From Planctomicrobium sp. (GTDB lineage Bacteria > Planctomycetota > Planctomycetia > Planctomycetales > Planctomycetaceae): DNA of 7,106 bases. The position numbers and the translations under genes are program-made. Position 1 is the stretch's first letter. Each line of letters starts with the position of its first letter. Below, in pieces: positions 1 through 6,547 of the stretch. Under the pieces are notes generated by a model, which did not search any database, had not been told where the DNA came from, and was given only the letters and a program-made list of their open reading frames with translations. The stretch is taken from the NCBI GenBank assembly GCA_029259835.1, contig JAJDEL010000555.1, positions 1-7,106 on the forward strand, given 5' to 3'.

Positions 1-587
1 CCTGCTTGACCGATGGCGGGGAACCGCAACATTTCGATCACGACCTTGTCTTCTTCGCGAGCACCTTTCGCGCCGGGATCACCAACCCAGATCGCTTCTG
101 GAAATTCTTTTCCATCAATTTGGACCCAGCCTGATTCTTCGTCCTCGAAATACGTTCCGACGAAGACATTGGTTGCCCGTTCGACAACTTCGACAACATA
201 TCCACAAGACTGCCCGCGACTTCTTTTCCGCTGCAAAAGCTTGACGAAGACTTCGTCTCCGTTCTGGGCATCTTTCAAATCGTGCTTGTCGACAAAAATG
301 TCTTCGGTCAGTCCTGGTGGTTTTGGTTCGCGAAGGATGATGTAGGCGTCGCCACTTTTAATGCGATGCACTATCCCCAAATGCGATCCAGCCGGAGCTT
401 TACCTTGAATGCGACCGCCGTCAGTCATTCGAATATCACCTGCGGCGCGGGCTTCTTCCAAGGCGGATTCGAACTTTGGAGTTTTCTTTTTTGTGATGCC
501 AAGTTTCTTGGCGAGCGTTTTCGGTTTCATCGGTCGATAGCTGGGACGCTGTACAAACGCGATGATTTTTTTCGTGAGATTCATCAT
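1..587 (-). CDS. rnr: Ribonuclease R, N-terminal part (cut by left edge)
   Basis: This is the first 195 codons of an RNB-family 3'-5' exoribonuclease that degrades structured RNA in the cytoplasm. The frame is open from ATG at 587 to base 1. Residues 1-60 are basic and contain a winged-helix-like stretch (KPKTLAKKLGITKKKTPKFE), as in the RNase R N-terminal HTH domain. Residues 68-135 look like the first cold-shock/OB domain: GIVHRIKSGDAYIIL, then EDIFVDKHDLKDAQNGDEV, a match to the 'F(I/V)..(D/H)L..A.(N/H)GD.V' pattern. VVEVVERATNVFVGTY (131-146) is the usual RNase R linker, and a second OB domain follows to about residue 190 (REEDKVVIEMLRFP). The catalytic RNB and S1 domains lie outside the window. 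ATG 587 is preceded by AAAGGA about ten bases upstream; ATG 584 is an alternative two-Met start. RNase II or a shorter RNB homologue is possible but fits the N-terminus less well. Confidence 0.88.
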   Translation of the reverse strand, partial: MMNLTKKIIAFVQRPSYRPMKPKTLAKKLGITKKKTPKFESALEEARAAGDIRMTDGGRIQGKAPAGSHLGIVHRIKSGDAYIILREPKPPGLTEDIFVDKHDLKDAQNGDEVFVKLLQRKRSRGQSCGYVVEVVERATNVFVGTYFEDEESGWVQIDGKEFPEAIWVGDPGAKGAREEDKVVIEMLRFPAIGQA

Positions 588-631
588 GGAATCATTTTCC
601 TTTTTTTGAAATGCCCTCATGGGGCGGGTGT

Positions 632-637
632 ATCATA
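632..637 (-). promoter_or_regulatory. Candidate -10 box for rnr
   Basis: On the minus strand TATGAT (one mismatch to TATAAT) sits 44 bases before the rnr start, which would give a leader of roughly 38 bases. There is no convincing -35 hexamer 16-18 bases further upstream, so this is a weak, position-based call. Confidence 0.25.
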
Positions 638-708
638 CTAATCGACTGAGAAAATTTCGGTGTTCATGACCTGTTCAGCCGATCAAATTCGGATTTCTTT
701 TGTTGAGT

Positions 709-717
709 TGCTATAAC
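709..717 (+). promoter_or_regulatory. Candidate extended -10 promoter of the DUF885 gene
   Basis: TGCTATAAC is an extended -10 element (TGn followed by TATAAC, one mismatch to TATAAT). It lies 40 bases before ATG 758 and implies a leader of about 34 bases. A poor -35 candidate, TTCGGA, sits at 688-693 with an 18-base spacer; an extended -10 can tolerate a poor -35. With the rnr -10 candidate on the other strand, this would make 588-757 a divergent promoter region. Confidence 0.38.
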
Positions 718-757
718 TTCTACGAGTATTTCTTGAGATATTGACTATGGAACCAGA

Positions 758-2506
758 ATGAATACGACGCTTCTCGTGCTGACAATGTTGATTCCGACGC
801 AGTCAAAAGTCGAATCCGAAGGTGATCGACTGACTGCGATTGTGAAAGCAGAGTGGGATCGTACGATGCAGGAAAACCCGACGTGGGCCTCTTCCCTGGG
901 GGATCGTCGCTTCAATACGAAGTGGCCGGACCTGAGCATCGCGACGTTCGAGAAATCACATCTGCTTGATGTGGAAGTCCTCAAGAAGCTCGACGGGATC
1001 GATCTCAGAAAGCTCGATCAAGAAGATCGAATCAACTATCGGTTGTTTCGACGTGAGTACGAGTTGCAGGTGGAAGCGTTTCAGTACCGTTGGTATCTGG
1101 TTCCACTCAATCAGAGAGGGGGCATCCAGGATCGAGGTTCGCTTGCAGACGGACTTCGTTTCGAAAAATTGAAAGATTTCGACGATTGGCTCGTACGAAT
1201 GAAGAATTTCCCGACTCACATGGATCAAACAATCCATCTTATGCGAGAAGGAATCAAGGCCGGAGTTTTACATCCTGAAGTGGTGATGCAGCGATTGCCT
1301 GCCCAAATTGATAAGCAACTGGTCCGCAATCCTCAGCAGCAGAGTTTCTTCAAACCGTTTTCCAATATCTCGGATTCGATCAGTAAGTTGCAAAAGAAAC
1401 GGCTCCGCAGCGAAGCCCTCAATGTGGTCGAAGCACAGATCTTGCCGAGCTATCGAAAGTTCAAAACTTTTTTTGAAGAAGAGTACCTCCCAGCATGTCT
1501 GGAACAAGTCGGCGTTTGGCAGATTCCTGATGGAGCAGAACTTTACAATCTTCGCTGCCGCGAATTTACGACAACGGATCTCACACCGACGCAAATTCAC
1601 TCGATTGGTCTTGCTGAAGTCAAACGCATCCGTGCGGAGATGGAAAAGATTATTGAAGAGGTGAAGTTCGAGGGGACATTTGACGAATTCCTCTCACACC
1701 TGCGAACCGATCCGAGATTCTATTTTAATAACGGCGAAGATCTACTGAGGGCCTATATGGCAGTCTGCAAACGGATCGATCCGCAGCTTGTGAAACTCTT
1801 CAAACGATTGCCGCGTGTGCCGTATGGTGTTGAAGCAATTCCGCCGCAGTTGGCACCGGATACGACGACCGCGTACTATCGACCACCGGCAGCAGATGGA
1901 ACACGGGCCGGAACGTACTTCGTGAACCTGTATCGCCCAGAGGTTCGACCGAAATATGAAATTGAGGCTCTCTCTTTGCACGAAGCGGTGCCTGGTCATC
2001 ATTTGCAAATTGCGCTCGCACAGGAACTCGATAGTCTCCCGCGTTTCCGTCGATACGGCGGGTATACTGCTTACGTTGAAGGTTGGGCGCTCTATGCAGA
2101 AAGCCTCGGTGGCGAGCTTGGTGTGTATCAAGATCCGTATTCGAGGTTTGGGCAACTGACGTACGAAATGTGGCGTGCCGTGAGGCTTGTGGTCGATACA
2201 GGCATGCACCACCAACGCTGGAGCCGCCAGAAAGCAATCGACTTCTTCGCCGCGAATACCGCGAAATCGATGTACGATATCGAGAACGAAATTGATCGCT
2301 ACATATCCTGGCCGGGTCAGGCACTGGCTTACAAAATTGGCGAATTGAAAATCCAGGAACTTCGCAAGAAAAGTGAAGCAGCGTTCGGCGAGGAATTCGA
2401 CATTCGCCAGTTCCACGAGATCGTCCTCCAAAACGGAGCCGTCACACTGGACATTCTGGAAGATCAAGTCAACGATTGGATCGAATCGCGACAAAGATTC
2501 AATTGA
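758..2506 (+). CDS. DUF885-family putative zinc metallopeptidase, possibly exported
   Basis: The 582-residue protein has the hallmarks of the DUF885 family along most of its length, and the length is usual for the family. HEAVPGHHLQ at 408-417 is the HExxPGHHxQ signature, with H408, E409 and H414/H415 as likely metal and catalytic residues. It is followed by EGWALYAE (441-448), whose glutamates are candidates for a further metal ligand, then VDTGMHH (479-485) and a C-terminal SWPGQALAYKIGELKI (517-532). The spacing is not the classic HExxH. The family is generally regarded as peptidase-like; the substrate cannot be told from sequence. The N-terminus has a short hydrophobic run (LLVLTMLIP, 5-13) but no basic residue before it, so export is uncertain. 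ATG 758 is the first possible start after an in-frame TGA at 734; GGA six bases before it is a modest ribosome site. The gene is divergent from rnr and ends at a candidate terminator. Confidence 0.88.
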   Translation: MNTTLLVLTMLIPTQSKVESEGDRLTAIVKAEWDRTMQENPTWASSLGDRRFNTKWPDLSIATFEKSHLLDVEVLKKLDGIDLRKLDQEDRINYRLFRREYELQVEAFQYRWYLVPLNQRGGIQDRGSLADGLRFEKLKDFDDWLVRMKNFPTHMDQTIHLMREGIKAGVLHPEVVMQRLPAQIDKQLVRNPQQQSFFKPFSNISDSISKLQKKRLRSEALNVVEAQILPSYRKFKTFFEEEYLPACLEQVGVWQIPDGAELYNLRCREFTTTDLTPTQIHSIGLAEVKRIRAEMEKIIEEVKFEGTFDEFLSHLRTDPRFYFNNGEDLLRAYMAVCKRIDPQLVKLFKRLPRVPYGVEAIPPQLAPDTTTAYYRPPAADGTRAGTYFVNLYRPEVRPKYEIEALSLHEAVPGHHLQIALAQELDSLPRFRRYGGYTAYVEGWALYAESLGGELGVYQDPYSRFGQLTYEMWRAVRLVVDTGMHHQRWSRQKAIDFFAANTAKSMYDIENEIDRYISWPGQALAYKIGELKIQELRKKSEAAFGEEFDIRQFHEIVLQNGAVTLDILEDQVNDWIESRQRFN

Positions 2507-2525
2507 TACGCACAATGTTAGAGCT

Positions 2526-2734
2526 GGGTGGCTGGGATTCCGTTTGGCTTGAGTTTTTAATGTTGCCATTCGATTGCAGTAAGTCGAAAGAATCAACATG
2601 AAGCGTCACAGCCCCAGTCAAGCCGTGACGCCACATCTGAAACTTCTGGGGCGGTTAGCGAATCTCGTACATGAGCATCCATTCTTCCAATGGTGCTACA
2701 TTTTTTCAGACGCACATATGAGCCCCAGCCACCC
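2526..2734. repeat. Inverted pair of 11-bp GGGTGGCTGGG / CCCAGCCACCC
   Basis: GGGTGGCTGGG at 2526-2536 is repeated exactly in inverted orientation as CCCAGCCACCC at 2724-2734, with about 190 bases between. The interval also holds CGTCAC (2604-2609) facing GTGACG (2625-2630), and GCCCCAG (2611-2617) facing CTGGGGC (2646-2652); the two pairings overlap and cannot both form as a simple stem. Apart from these and the terminator, the 262-base stretch 2507-2768 between the convergent genes shows no credible gene. The arms are too short and the flanks too different to call a transposon remnant. Confidence 0.5.
2674..2706 (+). terminator. Candidate intrinsic terminator of the DUF885 gene
   Basis: AGCA-(T)-CCATT at 2674-2683 pairs with AATGGTGCT at 2689-2697: nine pairs with one bulged T and a five-base loop CTTCC. 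A run of six T follows three bases later (2701-2706). It lies 168 bases after the DUF885 stop codon and points the right way. Only four of the nine pairs are G-C, so efficiency may be modest. On the other strand the run is A, so it would not serve the convergent redoxin gene. Confidence 0.55.
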
Positions 2735-2768
2735 TCATTCTGGAGCTTTCATTTCGCATCCCTCGCAA

Positions 2769-3362
2769 TCAAAAAGGCCACTGTCCTCTTGAAAGCGATT
2801 TAAGAACAGATGTTTCGTCTTCCACCGGAGCAGGAAAACCGTTCAGGCCAAAAGCGACGCTGCCGTCTCGGTTGATGAGAAATAAACCTGGACGCGGAGT
2901 GCTGGTTGGTGCGTCAGTAAGTCCATACGCGCGATGTGCCGGAGTTGGCGCTGGATTGTTGATATCAATGTCTGTCAAAACGGGGAAAGGAAGTTTCTTG
3001 CCAAGGCGTTTCGCGGCTTGTTCGTTCGCAAACGGAGTTGCCGTACTGACAGCGATGATCTCAATTCCAGCAGCATCGATAGCAATAAAGTTCTTGATCA
3101 AGTCTTCCGTACGTGGATCTTGGTCGACACCCAGTTCAGCATCAAAGAATACCAGTACGACGCGATGACGACCCAGCAGGCGTTCGAGCTTCACAACTTT
3201 CCGTGCGTTGTCTGCTAATGTGAATCGCGGCGCGAGTGCCCGTTTTGAGGTGACGACTCTGGTCGGGTCGTGTTGCCACTGCCGAAGCTGCTGCTGCCGC
3301 CACACAACGGTGACCAGAATCAAAGCTCCTGCGACCAGCAACAGCACTTCACGCTTTCCCAT
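2769..3362 (-). CDS. Membrane-anchored redoxin (AhpC/TSA-like) without cysteine
   Basis: This 197-residue protein has one N-terminal membrane segment (residues 5-21, after MGKR) and a thioredoxin-like domain predicted to face outward. APRFTLADNARKVVKLERLL (44-63) matches the 'PdFtL.d..G..v.L..l' opening of AhpC/TSA proteins, RVVLVFFDAE (67-76) is the strand before the active site, IEIIAVSTATP (100-110) follows, and RPGLFLINRDGSV (157-169) is the usual cis-Pro strand. The peroxidatic cysteine should lie in the 'FF.......CP' segment; here QDPRTE has Asp82 before Pro83. There is no cysteine anywhere, so peroxidase or disulfide chemistry is not expected; a structural, binding or chaperone-like role is inference. 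ATG 3362 is chosen because it gives a compact signal anchor. The frame extends upstream to a GTG at 3377, right after an in-frame TGA, adding MRSKS (202 residues). Neither start has a strong ribosome site. Confidence 0.8.
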   Translation of the reverse strand: MGKREVLLLVAGALILVTVVWRQQQLRQWQHDPTRVVTSKRALAPRFTLADNARKVVKLERLLGRHRVVLVFFDAELGVDQDPRTEDLIKNFIAIDAAGIEIIAVSTATPFANEQAAKRLGKKLPFPVLTDIDINNPAPTPAHRAYGLTDAPTSTPRPGLFLINRDGSVAFGLNGFPAPVEDETSVLKSLSRGQWPF

Positions 3363-3423
3363 CGACTTTGATCTCACTCAGTTTTGGTAAAGTGCCTTGC
3401 AACACGCCGGGCTTAAATGTTTT

Positions 3424-3446
3424 GCCGGACACTTTAAGAGTCCGGC
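3424..3446. repeat. 23-bp palindrome (GCCGGAC ... GTCCGGC)
   Basis: GCCGGAC (3424-3430) and GTCCGGC (3440-3446) are perfect inverted 7-bp arms around ACTTTAAGA, whose CTT/AAG continue the symmetry after an A/A mismatch. It lies between the stop of the triple-hydrolase gene and the start of the redoxin gene, both on the minus strand. No T run follows on either strand, so it is not a standard intrinsic terminator; it may be a REP-like dispersed palindrome, an RNA-processing hairpin or a protein-binding site. Confidence 0.45.
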
Positions 3447-3495
3447 TAACCGATCTTGATTCTCTCGACAGCTGAATTTTCATGCTGCCACAAAA

Positions 3496-3523
3496 TCAAA
3501 ATTAATTCAGCAAGCGAATTGCT
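3496..3523 (-). terminator. Weak candidate terminator after the triple-hydrolase gene
   Basis: On the minus strand, four bases past the stop codon, AGCAA pairs with TTGCT around a five-base loop (plus-strand 3509-3523), followed by a T-rich stretch, GAATTAATTTTGATTTTG. The stem is only five pairs. A wider alternative pairs GCTGAATT (3471-3478) with AATTCAGC (3504-3511). Both are marginal. Confidence 0.22.
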
Positions 3524-3526
3524 CTG

Positions 3527-6199
3527 CTACTTGCTTTTCAAGATCTCTCGAACGACTGTGTCATCGTCGAGTTTTTCAGATGCGACTTTCAGATTGTTTT
3601 CGAAGTGGCTCAGTGTCTTCTTGAAGTCGTCCGTCTCAGCTGCACGATAAATGCTCAGTGGTTCTGGTTTGATGAGTTTCGCCAATCCGGGAAGACCGCC
3701 GTATTTGAGTGCACCTGGTAGAAAATTTTGGTCGCTAATTGCATCAACCGAGGAGAAAGAAAATCCGTTGAGGTCCACAATTGTCCGCGTGACATGACCT
3801 TTTGGCAACACTGAACGAGCCAGCAAAGACCAGACGCCGGCATCTCCTGTCCCAACAAGAATTCGCTCTTCCACTTCATGAAGCTGATCAGGATCGAACA
3901 CAATAGACAAGATGTCACGGACTCGTTCCGTTACCAAAGGATAATTATATCCGTAAGTGTAGCCAGGATAGTTCTCATTCACAGGGTAGTGATACGGTTT
4001 TGGATCCAGCCCCATCGACCTTCCTGTAAAAAATAAGTCAGCAGAAACTACCCCATAGCCTGCATCGATGAGCTTCTGCGCAGCGGGAGTGACTCCACCT
4101 TTTCCATCCAGAATATGAGACATCCCCTCGGTATCGAACCAGAAGACAACTCCTTTTGACGGAGGGCCCTCTCCGAGAATAATAACTGGAATTTCAACTC
4201 CACCATCATGGAAAACGGCCCCTTCGGTGCCTTCTTTTCTTTTCTTCCAGGCAATTGAAAAACGTGTTTCTGGAACGTCCGGTTTCAACATCACCTGAGC
4301 CGCTTCGCCGACGATGTTTCGGTAGGCATCCATGTCACCGCTGAGCCAGGTTTCTAATTCTTTTTGATCTTCTCTGACCATCAACTTGCGAAGAGCGTGT
4401 GCATTCAAAGCGTCTTCAGGTAGCGGGTATTCTTTGTCGAAGACTGACATTTCTTCTTTGGTAAGTGGCTTAAAATCCGCTTCTTCAATCGGGTCTTCTA
4501 TTCCTAACTGAAGATGCTCGTTAAACCAGTTGTACATCACCTGTCTGGAAACCTGATTGTAATTGTGTTTGAATTGCGGAAACGCGTGTGCTTCCACAAG
4601 ATCAGCCCGACCATAGAGCGAATAAATCTGCTTGAGTTCCGGCAGACCTTTGGTTTCAATCGCCACGGTCCAATCGTCGGCGCCACTCATTGCCTGTGGT
4701 TTGGGGGCGAAGAGTGCAGCAAAGGCAACGTTGTTGACGCCCTGCCGAAGATAACTGGCGTTCTCGCAAACGCAGCCACCTTGCATTCCGGTCGAAACCA
4801 TCACCGCTGGAAACGCAACTGCCACGCGGGGATCGACTGCTCCCAGAATCATTGTTTGCGTTCCACCACCACTGGCGCCTGTGACAGCAAGTCTTTTCGG
4901 ATCTACTTCAGGGAGTGATTCAAGGAAGTCCAGCGAACGAATCGAACTCCACGTTTGCAGCCCCATGAGATTGTGCAGTTGCAGTGCAGCTTGTGCGTCA
5001 TTGAAACCAGTCCGGTGATCGAGTGGTTGATTGTCGGCGTAGCCGATCATGTCGTAATGGAAGACGACGGTCCCCATCCGGACCAGTTGCACCATTCTCG
5101 CTTGCAGCGGAAAGTGTGCCGCAGATTCAAATTGTTCTCCACCACTTTCCAATTGCGCTTTGGCACCAATTCCGGCATCGTAAAAGCGACCATCTTTCCA
5201 GTGTCCATGTGGTGAAAGAATACCCGGAATTTTGCCTTTGATGTTCTTGGGGCGATACAAATTGCCGGTGACGTAATGCCCTGGTCGGCTGCGGAAGAAG
5301 ACTTTCTCGACCGTATAGTCACCTCGGTCAACTTTTCCGTGAATGACTGGTTCCAGTGGCGTCTTCTTCGGCATCGGCCAGAGACCGTTGGAGACCAGGA
5401 CTTGTCGGCGAATCTTTGCGGATTCAACTTTCCATTCGGACAATGTTGTCGGTGGCACCCACGGGTGATAGGCATCCCGTAGATTTCGCTGAGGCTGAAA
5501 CCGGGCGTCGGGAACACGCTCTGTTACGAGATGTGGTTTCAGCAAGTCTGACCAAATTTTGTAACCGGCTTTACTTAAATGAAGCCCGTCTGCAATGAAG
5601 AGTTCCGGGGTTGGTTTTTTGTCCTCTCCGATCATCGGCGTGTCGATGTCGAGGAAGGTAACGAGAAGATCCTTCTCAGCCAATGCCGCAATAAGAGCAT
5701 TTGTCTCGCGGACTTGCTCGATCATCTTCCAGCGTGCGATACTCGGCTTCACTGCGACATAAACGATGTACGTGTCAGGGAAATCCTTGTGGACTTTGGC
5801 GACAAACTCCTGGAAGTCGGCAAGAATCACTTGAGGAGTTTTTTTGTGAGCGATGTCGTTATCGCCGGCGTACATCACAATTGTTCGCGGTCGATACGGT
5901 TTAACGATGCGGTCATAAAAGTGAACTGAATCAGCGACTTCCGAACCACCAAAACCACGATTGATCGCATCCAGATTCGGGAACCATTTCTTCAAATCCC
6001 AAAGCCGAATGCTACTGCTGCCAATAAAGAGAACCTGCCCTGCCTGCTTCGGGTTCTCTTTATCGTCCGCTTCAAATTTCTGAATTGCGTTTTCCCACTT
6101 GGCGAACGGGGATTTAGCTTTGTCTTGCGCGTTCACTTCTCTGGAGAAGAAGGTAGACGCAAGGAGCGCAACAACGAGAAAACACAACCGGATATTCAT
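3527..6199 (-). CDS. Exported triple hydrolase: SGNH esterase + alpha/beta hydrolase + degenerate hydrolase domain
   Basis: The 890-residue protein starts with a clear signal peptide (MNIR, hydrophobic 5-18, likely cut VNA|QD after residue 24). Residues about 45-225 are an SGNH/GDSL domain with every block visible: FIGSSSI (58-64, nucleophile probably S62 in the place of GDS), NRGFGGS (80-86), GDND (112-115) and DGLH (204-207). Residues about 250-600 form an alpha/beta hydrolase like acetyl-xylan esterase or dienelactone-hydrolase relatives: SPHGHW (329-334, oxyanion region), GASGG (441-445, nucleophile S443), GADDW (506-510, possible acid) and FKHNYN (543-548, possible His545). Residues about 655-870 look like another hydrolase fold, but the elbow is VGTGDAG (782-788), with no serine. 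The likely role is periplasmic or surface removal of acyl groups from polysaccharides; the substrate is unknown. ATG 6199 is preferred to the upstream GTG 6238 (903 residues) because it starts the signal peptide and has a ribosome site. The protein is much longer than either single-domain family. Confidence 0.88.
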   Translation of the reverse strand: MNIRLCFLVVALLASTFFSREVNAQDKAKSPFAKWENAIQKFEADDKENPKQAGQVLFIGSSSIRLWDLKKWFPNLDAINRGFGGSEVADSVHFYDRIVKPYRPRTIVMYAGDNDIAHKKTPQVILADFQEFVAKVHKDFPDTYIVYVAVKPSIARWKMIEQVRETNALIAALAEKDLLVTFLDIDTPMIGEDKKPTPELFIADGLHLSKAGYKIWSDLLKPHLVTERVPDARFQPQRNLRDAYHPWVPPTTLSEWKVESAKIRRQVLVSNGLWPMPKKTPLEPVIHGKVDRGDYTVEKVFFRSRPGHYVTGNLYRPKNIKGKIPGILSPHGHWKDGRFYDAGIGAKAQLESGGEQFESAAHFPLQARMVQLVRMGTVVFHYDMIGYADNQPLDHRTGFNDAQAALQLHNLMGLQTWSSIRSLDFLESLPEVDPKRLAVTGASGGGTQTMILGAVDPRVAVAFPAVMVSTGMQGGCVCENASYLRQGVNNVAFAALFAPKPQAMSGADDWTVAIETKGLPELKQIYSLYGRADLVEAHAFPQFKHNYNQVSRQVMYNWFNEHLQLGIEDPIEEADFKPLTKEEMSVFDKEYPLPEDALNAHALRKLMVREDQKELETWLSGDMDAYRNIVGEAAQVMLKPDVPETRFSIAWKKRKEGTEGAVFHDGGVEIPVIILGEGPPSKGVVFWFDTEGMSHILDGKGGVTPAAQKLIDAGYGVVSADLFFTGRSMGLDPKPYHYPVNENYPGYTYGYNYPLVTERVRDILSIVFDPDQLHEVEERILVGTGDAGVWSLLARSVLPKGHVTRTIVDLNGFSFSSVDAISDQNFLPGALKYGGLPGLAKLIKPEPLSIYRAAETDDFKKTLSHFENNLKVASEKLDDDTVVREILKSK

Positions 6200-6206
6200 G
6201 AGCCAA

Positions 6207-6210
6207 CCTT
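6207..6210 (-). promoter_or_regulatory. Ribosome binding site that decides the triple-hydrolase start
   Basis: AAGG on the minus strand lies seven bases before ATG 6199. It falls inside the longer reading frame from GTG 6238, and no comparable site was noted before that GTG. Together with the signal peptide that begins exactly at ATG 6199, this favours the shorter protein. Confidence 0.5.
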
Positions 6211-6280
6211 GCCAGATGAGATTCGAGGATGAACTCACAATCTAACGAAGCTCGAAACGACATACCACTGAGTCCGTGCG

Positions 6281-6310
6281 TGGATTGATTCACTTCCTCT
6301 GATCAATCCA
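6281..6310. promoter_or_regulatory. 9-bp inverted repeat upstream of the triple-hydrolase gene
   Basis: TGGATTGAT (6281-6289) and ATCAATCCA (6302-6310) are perfect inverted arms with a 12-base gap. The repeat lies 82-111 bases upstream of ATG 6199. It could be an operator for a dimeric regulator or a hairpin in a long leader. No T run follows, so a terminator is unlikely. I could not identify a convincing promoter for the downstream gene in 6200-6334. Confidence 0.35.
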
Positions 6311-6334
6311 TCTGGAAGTCTGCTGTTGGTCTTG

Positions 6335-6522
6335 AAAAGATTGACCACGAAAGAAACGAAACAAACGAAAGAACACTCAGCAGCGATTTCCCCACCGGTC
6401 ATTGACCGGGAGCTATGTGAAAATGTTCTCGTGATGGGTGCCAATCAATACAATTTATTCCATCGCAACGGAACCAGTGACATCCCTTTTCGTTTCTTTC
6501 GTATTTTTCGTGCTCAACTTTT
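6335..6522. repeat. MITE-like element with inverted 9-bp-period ACGAAA ends
   Basis: The left end (6335-6371) reads AAAAGATTGACCACGAAAG and continues with ACGAAA starting at 6347, 6356 and 6365, exactly nine bases apart. The right end read on the minus strand (6522-6487) gives AAAAGTTGAGCACGAAAAA with ACGAAA again three times at the same nine-base period (TTTCGT at 6488, 6497 and 6506 on plus). The ends are inverted copies about 36 bases long, with one indel and a few mismatches, enclosing about 115 bases. No coding capacity or transposase is visible, and I found no target-site duplication. The element sits in the 6200-6547 gap, 25 bases beyond the VCBS stop codon, so it could alternatively fold as a long hairpin at the end of that transcript. 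Confidence 0.5.
6395..6409. repeat. 15-bp palindrome CCGGTCATTGACCGG
   Basis: Two perfect 7-bp arms flank a single central T. It lies inside the core of the MITE-like element, off its centre. It may bind a dimeric protein or form part of the element's secondary structure; nothing adjacent settles which. Confidence 0.35.
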
Positions 6523-6547
6523 AGGTTCCCGTACTCAATGATGACAG

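Noticed and set aside
13..345. Plus-strand 110-residue reading frame
   Set aside because: It lies opposite the RNase R frame, which shows clear family motifs across the same bases; this one has low-complexity Ser/Thr-rich sequence typical of an antisense shadow.
282..641. Plus-strand 119-residue reading frame
   Set aside because: It mostly overlaps the RNase R N-terminus on the other strand and has no recognisable domain.
747..761. Four-codon upstream frame (MEPE) overlapping the DUF885 start as ATGA
   Set aside because: The geometry suggests translational coupling, but a frame this short is expected by chance and has no ribosome site of its own that I can see.
1742..2599. Minus-strand 285-residue reading frame opposite the DUF885 gene
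   Set aside because: It is long, but the plus strand carries HExxPGHH, EGWALYAE and WPGQALAYK in the right order; the antisense protein shows no motif.
2598..2792. Possible small plus-strand gene of 64 residues in the convergent gap
   Set aside because: It has a poor ribosome site, runs through the candidate terminator and the repeat arm, overlaps the end of the redoxin gene and has no recognisable features.
5047..5517. Minus-strand 156-residue frame within the triple-hydrolase gene
   Set aside because: It is an out-of-frame shadow on the same strand as a gene with conserved catalytic motifs across the same interval.
6235..6444. Minus-strand 69-residue reading frame upstream of the triple hydrolase
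   Set aside because: It runs across the repeat element and the hairpin and has no domain or convincing ribosome site; the residues mirror the ACGAAA repeat.
6341..6520. Short repeats as a CRISPR array
   Set aside because: The units repeat every nine bases with no spacers of usual length, and the two groups are inverted; there are no cas genes.
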